Positions 20,789 to 29,720 of a stretch of DNA of 64,000 nucleotides are shown piece by piece (the stretch's first letter is position 1; the number at the start of each line of letters is the position of its first letter). The notes beneath the pieces are model-generated. The model was not told the origin of the DNA. It did no database searches and saw only the letters and a program-made list of their open reading frames with translations. This DNA comes from Sphingorhabdus sp. EL138 (lineage in GTDB: Bacteria; Pseudomonadota; Alphaproteobacteria; Sphingomonadales; Sphingomonadaceae): assembly GCF_945862485.1 (NCBI RefSeq), contig NZ_CAMAYF010000003.1:86503-150502 (forward strand), written 5' to 3'. Position numbers and translations under genes: made by a program.

Positions 20789-20803
20789 GTTCTATATTTG
20801 TTC
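20789..20803 (+). promoter_or_regulatory. Candidate LexA SOS box GTTC-N7-GTTC
   Basis: GTTCTATATTTGTTC, matching the alphaproteobacterial LexA consensus, in the intergenic region. Confidence 0.5.
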
Positions 20804-20850
20804 TTACTGATTCGGGCAAGCCAATCCGGGTCGATCGTGGAGGAGACAAC

Positions 20851-21057
20851 ATGCACATCACGCGCCTTATTGAACGGTTTCTTCGGGAACAAGACCTACC
20901 ACCGACCAAATTCGGGCGCTTGGCGGCGGGGGATCCGCGGCTTGTGCTGGACATACGCATGGGCCGAGAAATTAGACCCGAAATGGAGTTAAAACTGCGG
21001 CAGTTCATGTCAAATTATGGCCAACAGGCCTCTATCCTCGGTAGGAAGGGAATATGA
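20851..21057 (+). CDS. small conserved-looking hypothetical protein (68 aa), divergent from S24 repressor
   Basis: ORF MHITRLIERFLREQDLPPTKFGRLAAGDPRLVLDIRMGREIRPEMELKLRQFM...; GGAG-like RBS; overlaps next ORF by 4 nt. Confidence 0.65.
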   Translation: MHITRLIERFLREQDLPPTKFGRLAAGDPRLVLDIRMGREIRPEMELKLRQFMSNYGQQASILGRKGI

Positions 21058-21359
21058 GCAGGCGGACACAAGCAGGCGCCCTCATAAACGCATTACGCGC
21101 AATCATCCCCGTTGCCGACATCCGCATATTGCACGAACGGCCATGGCACAGACTCACCTTTTCGGGGATGCAAATATGCCTGTCGGTGCAATTGCAAGAT
21201 GGAACATGGCACGGCGACGCGGAGGCGCTATCGCAGATGTTAGCCGAACATGAATTTGATTTGCCCCGCCACATCGTCGCCGACATTGCGATATCGCGGG
21301 CCGTTGTAGCCCAAGGCGTGCAATGTCTGATCATCGATGCTTTATTGCTTGAGGGCTAA
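21054..21359 (+). CDS. hypothetical protein (101 aa)
   Basis: Start overlaps stop of upstream ORF (translational coupling); no family recognised. Confidence 0.55.
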   Translation: MSRRTQAGALINALRAIIPVADIRILHERPWHRLTFSGMQICLSVQLQDGTWHGDAEALSQMLAEHEFDLPRHIVADIAISRAVVAQGVQCLIIDALLLEG

Positions 21360-21407
21360 CACATCGCAAAACTTGTGTGCCGCCGCCATCGACCGTAAAC
21401 AGGGTGC

Positions 21408-22580
21408 ATGACCACACAAACCGCACCGACCTTACCGCGCATCGCTCCAGAAGCCATTGGCCTACATCTCCAAAGCTATTGGGACGCCCTGACCATCTGG
21501 GTGCAGACCAATTATGTCGAACTGGGCATTGCCATTGTCGCGGCGATAATGGTTTTCGTTGCGCTGAGCTGGCTGCAAAGAATCGCCGCAAATATCGCCC
21601 GCGCCAGTGAGCACCGCGCGCATCTAAAATCCATCATTGCCCGCACCTTGGCACGGACAAGCAGATTTTTCCGCGTCATGGTGTCGATTGAATTGGTCAA
21701 CCAGATTGCCAATGCGCCAGCGGCACTGACCCAGACCGTCGACATATTGTTCACCATCGCGATTGTTATTCAGGTTGCGATCTGGTTGCGTGAAATCATC
21801 CTGGGCTTGATTGAACGGCGCGCGGGCGAAGGCATTCATGAACATGATACGTTGCAAAGCGCGATGGTGCTCATTCGCCTGCTCGTCAGCTTCGTCTTAT
21901 TTGCGGTGGCCGCCATTGTCGTGCTCGACAATCTGGGCGTCAATGTCACGGGTCTTGTCGCCGGACTTGGTGTGGGCGGCATTGCCATCGGCCTGGCCGC
22001 GCAAGGCATATTCTCCGACCTGTTTGCGGCCATATCCATCATTTTCGACAAGCCGTTCCGGCGCGGCGACACGGTGTCTTATGACAATACGGTTGCGCGG
22101 GTTGAAGTCATCGGCATGAAAAGCACGCGACTGCGCGCGCTGACGGGGGAAGAGAAGATTATTTCCAACAGCAAATTGCTGGAAAAGGAAATCACCAACA
22201 ACACGATGACCTTGTATCGGCGCGTCACCTTCGTGCTGACCCTTGTCTATCAAACACCCCCTGCCCTTGCCCGCCGTGTGCCGGACATTCTACGCCAAGC
22301 GGTGGAAGCGAATAATGCGCAATTCATTCGCGCGGGTTTCAACAATTTTGCCGCAAGCTCGCTCGATTTCCATGTAGTGTTCGACATTGAAAGCGATGAT
22401 GTCGAAGAGATGTTTCAGGCGCGCCACAATATTGGCATTGCGATCATCGATAGCTTCGCGCGTGAAGGGATTTCTTTTGCCTATCCGACGCAGACGACTT
22501 TCACCGCCGCGCCAGACGGCACAATGGTGATGCCCTATGCCGCGCCGCCCAAAACAGCCAAGGCGCGTTCAAAAAGCTGA
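21408..22580 (+). CDS. MscS family mechanosensitive ion channel
   Basis: GLVAGLGVGGIAIGLAAQGIFSDLFAAISIIFDKPFRRGD MscS core signature. Confidence 0.94.
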   Translation: MTTQTAPTLPRIAPEAIGLHLQSYWDALTIWVQTNYVELGIAIVAAIMVFVALSWLQRIAANIARASEHRAHLKSIIARTLARTSRFFRVMVSIELVNQIANAPAALTQTVDILFTIAIVIQVAIWLREIILGLIERRAGEGIHEHDTLQSAMVLIRLLVSFVLFAVAAIVVLDNLGVNVTGLVAGLGVGGIAIGLAAQGIFSDLFAAISIIFDKPFRRGDTVSYDNTVARVEVIGMKSTRLRALTGEEKIISNSKLLEKEITNNTMTLYRRVTFVLTLVYQTPPALARRVPDILRQAVEANNAQFIRAGFNNFAASSLDFHVVFDIESDDVEEMFQARHNIGIAIIDSFAREGISFAYPTQTTFTAAPDGTMVMPYAAPPKTAKARSKS

Positions 22581-22696
22581 TTCGCCGTTTACAAGTCAGA
22601 GCGCCGCTAGCATGCCGTAACGGCAAACAAGCGGGGCTTGTATTGCGCGTTTGAAACCGCCACGATAGGCCGAAATTAGAAAGCAGGAGACTCCGT

Positions 22697-23155
22697 ATGA
22701 CCGCAATTACCCCCGCTGAATTCGCAACCAAAGTCGGCGAGAATATTGGCGTATCAGAATGGATTTTGGTGGATCAGGACATGATCAACAAATTTGCCGA
22801 TGCCACGGGCGACCATCAATTCATTCATATCAACGAAGAAATGGCGAAGCAGACACCGTTCGGTGGCACGATTGCCCATGGCTTTCTAACCTTATCTTTG
22901 TTCCCGGTGATGAGCGCCAAGTCCGATTGCCCCAAGGTTGCGGGCGTCAAAATGGGCGTAAATTATGGCGGTAACAAAACCCGTTTTCTCGCCCCTGTCC
23001 GTTCGGGCAAGCGCGTACGCGGCCATTTCAAACTGCTTGAGCTTACCGAAAAGCGCCCCGGCCAATGGCAACAGACGCTTGAATTCACTGTCGAGATTGA
23101 GGGCGAGGAAAAGCCAGCCCTTCAGGCGGAATGGATCAGCCAGTTTTTCGTATAA
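22697..23155 (+). CDS. MaoC family (R)-hydratase/dehydratase
   Basis: FADATGDHQFIHINEEMAKQTPFGGTIAHGFLTLSL hot-dog hydratase motif. Confidence 0.93.
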   Translation: MTAITPAEFATKVGENIGVSEWILVDQDMINKFADATGDHQFIHINEEMAKQTPFGGTIAHGFLTLSLFPVMSAKSDCPKVAGVKMGVNYGGNKTRFLAPVRSGKRVRGHFKLLELTEKRPGQWQQTLEFTVEIEGEEKPALQAEWISQFFV

Positions 23156-23179
23156 TTTTCACTTTAAGGAATTTCTCAC

Positions 23180-24358
23180 ATGCGTGACGCAGTAATCGTA
23201 TCCACCGCCCGTACCGCCATTGGCAAAGCCTATCGCGGCGGGTTCAACGCAACATCGGGCGCAACACTCGGCAGCTATTCGTTGAAGGCCGCTGTTGCGC
23301 GCGCTGGCATCGAAGGCGGCGAAATCGACGACGTTCTTTGGGGCTCCGCGCTGCAGCAGGGCACACAAGGCGGCAATCTTGCGCGCCAAGTTGCGCTGCG
23401 CGCTGGCCTGCCCGTGTCCGTATCGGGCATGACGATGGATCGACAATGTTCGTCGGGCCTGATGTCGATTGCGACCGCGGCCAAGCAGATCATCGTCGAC
23501 AATATCGATGTTATGGCGGCTGGCGGACAAGAATCGATTTCACTGGTGCAAACCAAGGAAATGCGCGTTCAGCCTGATCATGCGTTAGTCGAAATGCACA
23601 ATTCGATCTACATGCCGATGCTGCAGACCGCTGAAGTCGTCGCCAAGCGGTACAATGTCAGCCGCGATGCGATGGACGAATATGCCCTGCAATCGCAGCA
23701 ACGCACCGCCGCTGCTCAAGCCGCCGGTTATTTCGATGCTGAAATCGCTCCCGTAACCACGATGATGAACGTCGTGAACAAGGAAACCGGCGAAGTCAGC
23801 CAAAAGGAAGTGACCATAGCCAAGGATGAAGGCAATCGCGCCGATACGCAGTTGGCCGGTCTACAGGCGCTTCAGCCCGTGCTTGGCCCTGACATGACGA
23901 TCACAGCCGGTAACGCAAGCCAGCTGTCCGACGGTTCGTCGGCCTCCATCCTGATGGAAGCAAAATTGGCCGAGAAAAAGGGCCTCAACCCGCTTGGCCG
24001 TTATGTCGGCATGGCGGTTGCAGGCACGGAACCAGACGAAATGGGCATTGGTCCCGTATTCGCCATCCCCAAATTGCTGCAGCGTTTCGGTCTGAAGATG
24101 GACGATATCGGCATCTGGGAATTGAACGAAGCCTTTGCCGTGCAAGTCCTGTACTGCCGCGACAAATTGGGTATTCCAAACGAGTTGCTGAACGTCAATG
24201 GCGGGTCAATTTCGATTGGCCATCCTTATGGCATGACGGGCGCACGCTGCACGGGCCACGCCTTGATCGAAGGCAAGCGTCGCGGTGCGAAATATGGTGT
24301 CGTCACCATGTGCGTCGGCGGTGGCATGGGCGCCGCTGGCCTCTTCGAAATCTTTTAA
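23180..24358 (+). CDS. acetyl-CoA acetyltransferase / thiolase
   Basis: [11 protein letters not shown] active site, [34 protein letters not shown]. Confidence 0.95.
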   Translation: MRDAVIVSTARTAIGKAYRGGFNATSGATLGSYSLKAAVARAGIEGGEIDDVLWGSALQQGTQGGNLARQVALRAGLPVSVSGMTMDRQCSSGLMSIATAAKQIIVDNIDVMAAGGQESISLVQTKEMRVQPDHALVEMHNSIYMPMLQTAEVVAKRYNVSRDAMDEYALQSQQRTAAAQAAGYFDAEIAPVTTMMNVVNKETGEVSQKEVTIAKDEGNRADTQLAGLQALQPVLGPDMTITAGNASQLSDGSSASILMEAKLAEKKGLNPLGRYVGMAVAGTEPDEMGIGPVFAIPKLLQRFGLKMDDIGIWELNEAFAVQVLYCRDKLGIPNELLNVNGGSISIGHPYGMTGARCTGHALIEGKRRGAKYGVVTMCVGGGMGAAGLFEIF

Positions 24359-24387
24359 TCGCACATAAGAAAACAAGGAACAGCCTC

Positions 24388-24843
24388 ATGTCCGCCATTG
24401 GTGTAATCGCAACATTAACCGTTGCCGAAGGCAAGAACGCAGATTTTGAGGCTGTTTTTGCAGAATTGTCTGCAGCGGTTCGGGCTTAGGGTCAGGACCA
24501 CTTAAATCCACCTTCGCGGCGTTAAAATGGCTTCGATCTCAAAGCGAAATGACTTTGCAGGCAAAACGACTGCCTGACAGCGGCCATTTCACTTCGATAT
24601 CTTTGCCATTTTAACGCCGCGAAGGTGGATTTAAGTGGTCCTGACCCTCGTGAACCGGGGAACCTATTTTATACGCTCACCCGGTCACGGTCCAACCCGC
24701 AAGTGTACAAAGTGCTTGAACAATATGTCGATCAAGACGCGCTCACCGCACATGGCGCCAGCGCCTATTTCAAGGCCGCTGGCCCCAAGCTTGGCCCCTG
24801 CCTCGCCGGCGCACCCGAGATTGAGTATCTTGACGCGCTATAA
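24388..24843 (+). pseudogene. YgiN/ABM-family (putative quinol) monooxygenase interrupted by a MITE-like element
   Basis: 5' part MSAIGVIATLTVAEGKNADFEAVFAELSAAVRA then TAG; 3' part REPGNLFYTLTRSRSNPQVYKVLEQYVDQDALTAHGASAYFKAAG in the same frame after the palindromic insertion. Confidence 0.85.
24487..24648. mobile_element. MITE/REP-like near-palindromic insertion, 44-bp perfect terminal inverted repeats
   Basis: AGGGTCAGGACCACTTAAATCCACCTTCGCGGCGTTAAAATGGC (24488-24531) is the exact reverse complement of 24605-24648; interior arms also partly complementary; no transposase ORF. Confidence 0.85.
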
Positions 24844-24858
24844 GGATTAAAATCTGCA

Positions 24859-25842
24859 TTAGGCCGGGGACAGGCGTCCGTCTGCAAAGCGAAATCCGCC
24901 CGGCCGATCCTTTTGCAACAAGGCTGGTCCATCAAGGTCAACCCAAGACGCCGTCTGCGCCACCAGAAACGCCGCCTGAATGGCAAGGCTGGTCGACAGC
25001 ATACAACCAACCATAATATCCATCTTTGCGTTCTCCGCGGCCTTAGAGAGCGCCAGAGCCGCGGTCAGGCCACCGGCTTTATCCAGCTTGATATTCACGC
25101 CCTGATATAATCCGGCAAGGCGCGGGACGTCCGCCGCAACATGGCAGCTTTCATCGGCAAAAATGGGCAGGGGCGATGATAGGTTGGCAAGCGCTGCGTC
25201 TTGGCCTGCGGGCAAGGGTTGCTCAATCATGGCAACGCCCAGCATCTTCAGGACTTCTGCCTCAGCCGCAATATCCAATGCGCCCCAGCTTTCATTGGCG
25301 TCCACAATGATACGCGCTTTGGGTGCGCCCGCGCGCACCGCAGCGACACGGTCACGGTCGGCATCGCCATTCAGTTTGAGCTTCAGCAGGCCATAGCCAC
25401 TTTCGGCCGCAGTCCGCGCATCGGCATGCATCGCATCGGGCGTTCCCAGCGATATGGTGAAGGCAGTCTCCAGCGGCGTGGGCGGTGATATCATGCCGGT
25501 CAATGCCCAAAGGGGTTGTCCGGTCTGCTTGGCCTCCAAATCCCACAGCGCACAATCCAACGCATTACGCGCCGCGCCGGGTGGCAGCTCGGATTGCAAA
25601 AGCGCGCGTGTCATCGGAACATCCTGCGCGGCGATGGTGTCGGTGACGCGCGCGATCTGGCGCAGACATTCTTCGGCGGTCTCCCCGCGATAATAAATCG
25701 CCGTGCCCTCACCCTGTCCGATATGTGTGCCATCGCTGACCGCAACTACGATCAGATCGACACATTTCTTTGCCCCGCGTGCGATGGTAAAATGGCCATT
25801 GACCGGCCAGCGTTCGACTGTGGCGTTAATATGCAGGGTCAT
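24859..25842 (-). CDS. dipeptide epimerase / L-Ala-D/L-Glu epimerase-like enolase-superfamily enzyme
   Basis: LLKLKLNGDAD, IIVDANESW, MIEQPLP, FADESCH, VNIKLDKAGGLT enolase-superfamily motifs. Confidence 0.88.
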   Translation of the reverse strand: MTLHINATVERWPVNGHFTIARGAKKCVDLIVVAVSDGTHIGQGEGTAIYYRGETAEECLRQIARVTDTIAAQDVPMTRALLQSELPPGAARNALDCALWDLEAKQTGQPLWALTGMISPPTPLETAFTISLGTPDAMHADARTAAESGYGLLKLKLNGDADRDRVAAVRAGAPKARIIVDANESWGALDIAAEAEVLKMLGVAMIEQPLPAGQDAALANLSSPLPIFADESCHVAADVPRLAGLYQGVNIKLDKAGGLTAALALSKAAENAKMDIMVGCMLSTSLAIQAAFLVAQTASWVDLDGPALLQKDRPGGFRFADGRLSPA

Positions 25843-25918
25843 CGCTGAAAACCCGCAGAAATCCTTGCTACGCAAAATGCTATTAAGCAGGTCCAAATAA
25901 CGGGGAACATATCGTCGT

Positions 25919-27151
25919 TCAATTGTGGCTAGATATCCATTCTTCCACAACGGGCGCAATTTTTTCGCGCCATTTGCTGCCGTTGAAAATACCGTAATGG
26001 CCAACTTCTGGCGCCATATGATATTTCTTCAACGCCGCGGGCAAGCCGGTTGCAATAGTCAACGCGGCCTGTGTCTGGCCCAAACCGCTAATGTCATCGC
26101 GTTCGCCCTCAATCGCCAGCAAGCCAATATCGGTGATGGCCGCAGGATCCACCAAATGGCCGCGATAGTTGAATTCACCCTTGGGCAGCAAATGGCGCTG
26201 GAACACTGTATCCACGGTTTGCAGGTAGAATTCCGCCGTCATATCGCAGACCGCCCGATATTCGTCGTAAAATTCCTTATGCCGATCCGCACTCTCGCCA
26301 TCGCCTTTGACGAGGTCAGAGAACATCGACCAATGGCTCATCATATGATTGCCAAGGTTCATCGACATGAAGCCCGAAAGCTGCAGAAAACCCGGATATA
26401 CGCGGCGGCCAGCGCCCTTGTAATAAGGCGGGACAGTCGCGATCACATTTTGCACAAACCATTCATGCGGACGCTGGGTCGCGTGGTTGTTCACCACCGT
26501 TGGCGCTTCGCGTGTATCGATCGGCCCGCCCATCATCGTCAACGTGCGTGGACGCAGCGGATGGTCCTTTGCGCTCATTACTGCGGCCGCGGCATAAGCC
26601 GGAACCGACGGCTGGCACACGGCCAACATATGCGCGCCGCGTCCACCTGCATCGGGGCCAAGGAATTCGAGCCACTCGATCAGATAATCAATATAGGTTT
26701 CAAGATCGAAACCGCCGCCCGTCAGCGGCACATCGCGCGCGTCTTTCCAGTCGGTGATATACACATCATGCGTGACCATCATGCGCTCGACTGTCCTGCG
26801 CAAGAGCGTCGCAAAATGCCCGGACATAGGCGCGCAGATGAGAAGCCGTGGCTTTTCGCTGCTGCCTTCATAGACGAAACGCTTCAATTGACCGAAGGGC
26901 TTGCGCGCGAGATTTTCTTCCTGAACCGCGAAACTTTTGTCACCGATGACAACTTCATTTAATCCAAACGCAGGTTTTCCGCGCGGCAGAACCGAATGTG
27001 CAAAAACCTCAAGCGCAGAAGCCGCAACTGGCGCCATGCCGCCGTAATTGAACGGCGAAGGCAGCGCGCTGAGCCATTCTGCCTGTTTTTGCGCAACCCA
27101 GCCTGCGCCAGCAAGCCAGCCGCGTTGAAGGTCATATCCGGTGTAAAGCAT
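25919..27151 (-). CDS. phaZ: intracellular polyhydroxyalkanoate depolymerase
   Basis: MLYTGYDLQRGWLAGAGWVA..., VYITDWKDARDVPL, HMLAVCQPSVPAYAAAA characteristic of PHB_depo family. Confidence 0.9.
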   Translation of the reverse strand: MLYTGYDLQRGWLAGAGWVAQKQAEWLSALPSPFNYGGMAPVAASALEVFAHSVLPRGKPAFGLNEVVIGDKSFAVQEENLARKPFGQLKRFVYEGSSEKPRLLICAPMSGHFATLLRRTVERMMVTHDVYITDWKDARDVPLTGGGFDLETYIDYLIEWLEFLGPDAGGRGAHMLAVCQPSVPAYAAAAVMSAKDHPLRPRTLTMMGGPIDTREAPTVVNNHATQRPHEWFVQNVIATVPPYYKGAGRRVYPGFLQLSGFMSMNLGNHMMSHWSMFSDLVKGDGESADRHKEFYDEYRAVCDMTAEFYLQTVDTVFQRHLLPKGEFNYRGHLVDPAAITDIGLLAIEGERDDISGLGQTQAALTIATGLPAALKKYHMAPEVGHYGIFNGSKWREKIAPVVEEWISSHN

Positions 27152-27297
27152 ATTGAGGCCTTTAATATTCGCGGCGGGAATATTCTGCCGCAATGGCATA
27201 CGGCTTTACGCATTTATTGTGCATTGCACCATAGGAAAAGCGTTTACATTTTCCGTGGCGGATTGTTACCCGTCCGGCGCACTGCTAGGCGGGCGTA

Positions 27298-29097
27298 ATG
27301 ACAAACGATAATTCCGATACGCCAACCATAGCGACATCCGAAGAAGCGGCTCCCCCCAAGCCTAAGCTTAACTTTGGCAGTTTGCGGATGATCGGGCATT
27401 TTACCATACGGTATCCCCGCCAGATTACTTATGCCCTACTCGCGTTGATTGCAGCAGCGGCGTCTACGCTTGCCATCCCTTATGGCTTGCGCCTGATCAT
27501 CGATGAAGGCTTTGTCAAAAATGGCGGCGATCCTGCGCCATATTTCTATTTGTTGCTCGGCATAGTGGTTATCATCGGCGTTTCGACGGCGTTTCGTTTT
27601 TACTTTGTCAGTTGGCTCGGTGAACGTGTGGTGGGCGATATTCGTGTTGCAGTGCAGCAAAATCTATTGCGCTTGGCCCCGCGCTTTTTCGAAGATAATC
27701 GTCCCGGGGAAATCGCCAGCAGGATGACTGCCGATACAGCGATTATCGAACAGATTGTCGGCACTACGGTATCCGTTGCACTGCGCAATATCTTTATCGG
27801 CATAGGCGGCGTGACCCTGCTCTTCGGACTCGCTCCAAGCCTGACCATTTGGTTGCTCGCGGGCATTCCAGTCGTCGTTTTACCAATTGTGTTTCTGGGA
27901 CGACGGCTGGAGAAGGCTTCGCGCAAAAGCCAAGACAATGTCGCCAGCGTCGGCACGATCATTTCAGAAGCGCTTGGCGCCATAAAGATTGTTCAGGCCT
28001 TTGGGCAGGAAAGCCGTGAAGGAGTAAGATTTGCCGATGCTGTCGAAGGCACCTTCAATGCCGCGAAGAAGCGCATCAGATTGCGGGCGTTTCTGACCGC
28101 ACTCGTCATGGCGTTGATCTTTGGCGGCATCACGATGCTCGTTTGGGAAGGCACGGATCAAGTTAAGGAAGGCGTCATAACCTCCGGAACCTTGTTCGCG
28201 GTCGTCTTGTACGGGGCATTGGTCGCAGGGTCATTTGGCGCGCTGACCGAAGTCTATGGCGACCTTGTGCGCGCCTCGGGCGCGGCTTCGCGGCTCGCCG
28301 AATTGCTGAACGAAGTACCTGAGATAGCACCGCCTACTAACCCGGTTGTTATGCCGCCAGCGCGCGGGCAATTGGAATTCCAACATGTTCGCTTCCGCTA
28401 CCCCACCCGCCCTGAGGTCGCGGCGCTTGACGATTTCAGCCTGAAAGTATCACCGGGCGAAACCGTTGCTGTTGTGGGGCCGTCAGGCGCGGGCAAATCA
28501 ACTTTGTTCCAGCTGGCGGAACGTTTTTACGACCCCGAAATTGGAACCATCCGCATTGACGGTGTCGCGCTGACCAGCGCGGATCCTGCTGAATTCCGGC
28601 GCCGTATATCGTTAGTGCCACAAGACACGGTGTTGTTTGCAGCCTCCGCGCGCGACAATCTGCGTTACGGCCAATGGGATGCAAGCGACGATGCGATCTG
28701 GGCGGCAGCTGAAAAAGCAAACGCAGCTGGTTTCCTAAGTGCATTGCCGGAAGGTCTTAATACCTATTTGGGTGAAGGCGGCGCGCGGCTTTCCGGCGGG
28801 CAGCGGCAACGGCTTGCCATTGCCCGCGCCTTGTTGCGCGATTCGCCGATCTTGTTGCTCGATGAGGCCACGAGCGCCTTGGACGCCGAAAGTGAGAGGC
28901 TGGTGCAAGACGCGCTGGAGCGGCTGATGGTTGGACGCACCACAATCGTAATTGCACACCGTCTCGCAACCGTGCGTTCTGCTGACCGTATCATCGTGAT
29001 GGACCAAGGCAAAATTGTTGAAGAGGGCGATCATGCAGCCCTGAGCGTCGCGGGCGGATTATATGCCCGCCTCGCCAGCCTGCAATTTGATGCTTAA
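27298..29097 (+). CDS. ABC transporter, fused permease/ATP-binding (MsbA-like exporter)
   Basis: VVGPSGAGKSTLFQL, LSGGQRQRLAIARALLRDSPILLLDEATSALD. Confidence 0.95.
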   Translation: MTNDNSDTPTIATSEEAAPPKPKLNFGSLRMIGHFTIRYPRQITYALLALIAAAASTLAIPYGLRLIIDEGFVKNGGDPAPYFYLLLGIVVIIGVSTAFRFYFVSWLGERVVGDIRVAVQQNLLRLAPRFFEDNRPGEIASRMTADTAIIEQIVGTTVSVALRNIFIGIGGVTLLFGLAPSLTIWLLAGIPVVVLPIVFLGRRLEKASRKSQDNVASVGTIISEALGAIKIVQAFGQESREGVRFADAVEGTFNAAKKRIRLRAFLTALVMALIFGGITMLVWEGTDQVKEGVITSGTLFAVVLYGALVAGSFGALTEVYGDLVRASGAASRLAELLNEVPEIAPPTNPVVMPPARGQLEFQHVRFRYPTRPEVAALDDFSLKVSPGETVAVVGPSGAGKSTLFQLAERFYDPEIGTIRIDGVALTSADPAEFRRRISLVPQDTVLFAASARDNLRYGQWDASDDAIWAAAEKANAAGFLSALPEGLNTYLGEGGARLSGGQRQRLAIARALLRDSPILLLDEATSALDAESERLVQDALERLMVGRTTIVIAHRLATVRSADRIIVMDQGKIVEEGDHAALSVAGGLYARLASLQFDA

Positions 29098-29121
29098 AAA
29101 GTCGAAACTAGCCGTTCACAA

Positions 29122-29319
29122 CTAAGCGATAATGTCTGGGACCAATTGGTCTTCCAGACGCATGATCTGGTCCTTCAAGATAAGCTTTTTCTTCTTCAGT
29201 CGCGCGATCTGGAGTTGGTCAACTAACGTCTGCGCGGTGAGCGCCTGAATGGCATCATCAAGATCGCGATGCTCAATCTTAAGCTGTGCAAGCTGCTGCT
29301 GATACCCATCGTCGTTCAT
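29122..29319 (-). CDS. YdcH/DUF465 family small protein
   Basis: LKIEHRDLDDAIQAL...LQIARLKKKKLILKDQIMRLE. Confidence 0.85.
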   Translation of the reverse strand: MNDDGYQQQLAQLKIEHRDLDDAIQALTAQTLVDQLQIARLKKKKLILKDQIMRLEDQLVPDIIA

Positions 29320-29490
29320 GAAACTATTCTACACAGACTGTGGTCAACAAGTCATCGTTAAAAAAACGGCGTTTGGCCCGAATCTGGTTTTTAGGCGCGC
29401 TGGACCGATAAATATCCTCAAGACTCTCGCAAAAATTCGTGATTTACTGCTTGGTTCAGAAAGCCGAGTCTCAGACTGAAGGAGAATGAT

Positions 29491-29661
29491 GTGCATAATA
29501 ATCATCTGTCCGCGCTTCGTAACAAGCATGCCGAACTCGAACAAAAGCTAGAGCGCGAAGAAAACAGACCGCTCCCCGATAGCAAAACCATTCTCGATCT
29601 GAAAAAACAAAAGTTACATCTTAAAGAGGCTATACTGCATGAAACGGCTTCAACAGGTTAA
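29491..29661 (+). CDS. YdcH/DUF465 family small protein (56 aa, GTG start, absent from ORF track)
   Basis: HNNHLSALRNKHAELEQKLEREENRPLPDSKTILDLKKQKLHLKEAILHETASTG; RBS GGAG upstream. Confidence 0.8.
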   Translation: MHNNHLSALRNKHAELEQKLEREENRPLPDSKTILDLKKQKLHLKEAILHETASTG

Positions 29662-29720
29662 CTTCGAAAAATTTAATAGTTTCTATCGCTTGCCCGTTCG
29701 GTCTCTGCTAGGTGTAGCTG

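Noticed and set aside
25925-26962. 345-aa + strand ORF opposite the PHB depolymerase
   Set aside because: Shadow ORF; composition (His/Arg/Cys-rich) is typical of the antisense frame and the - strand gene is clear
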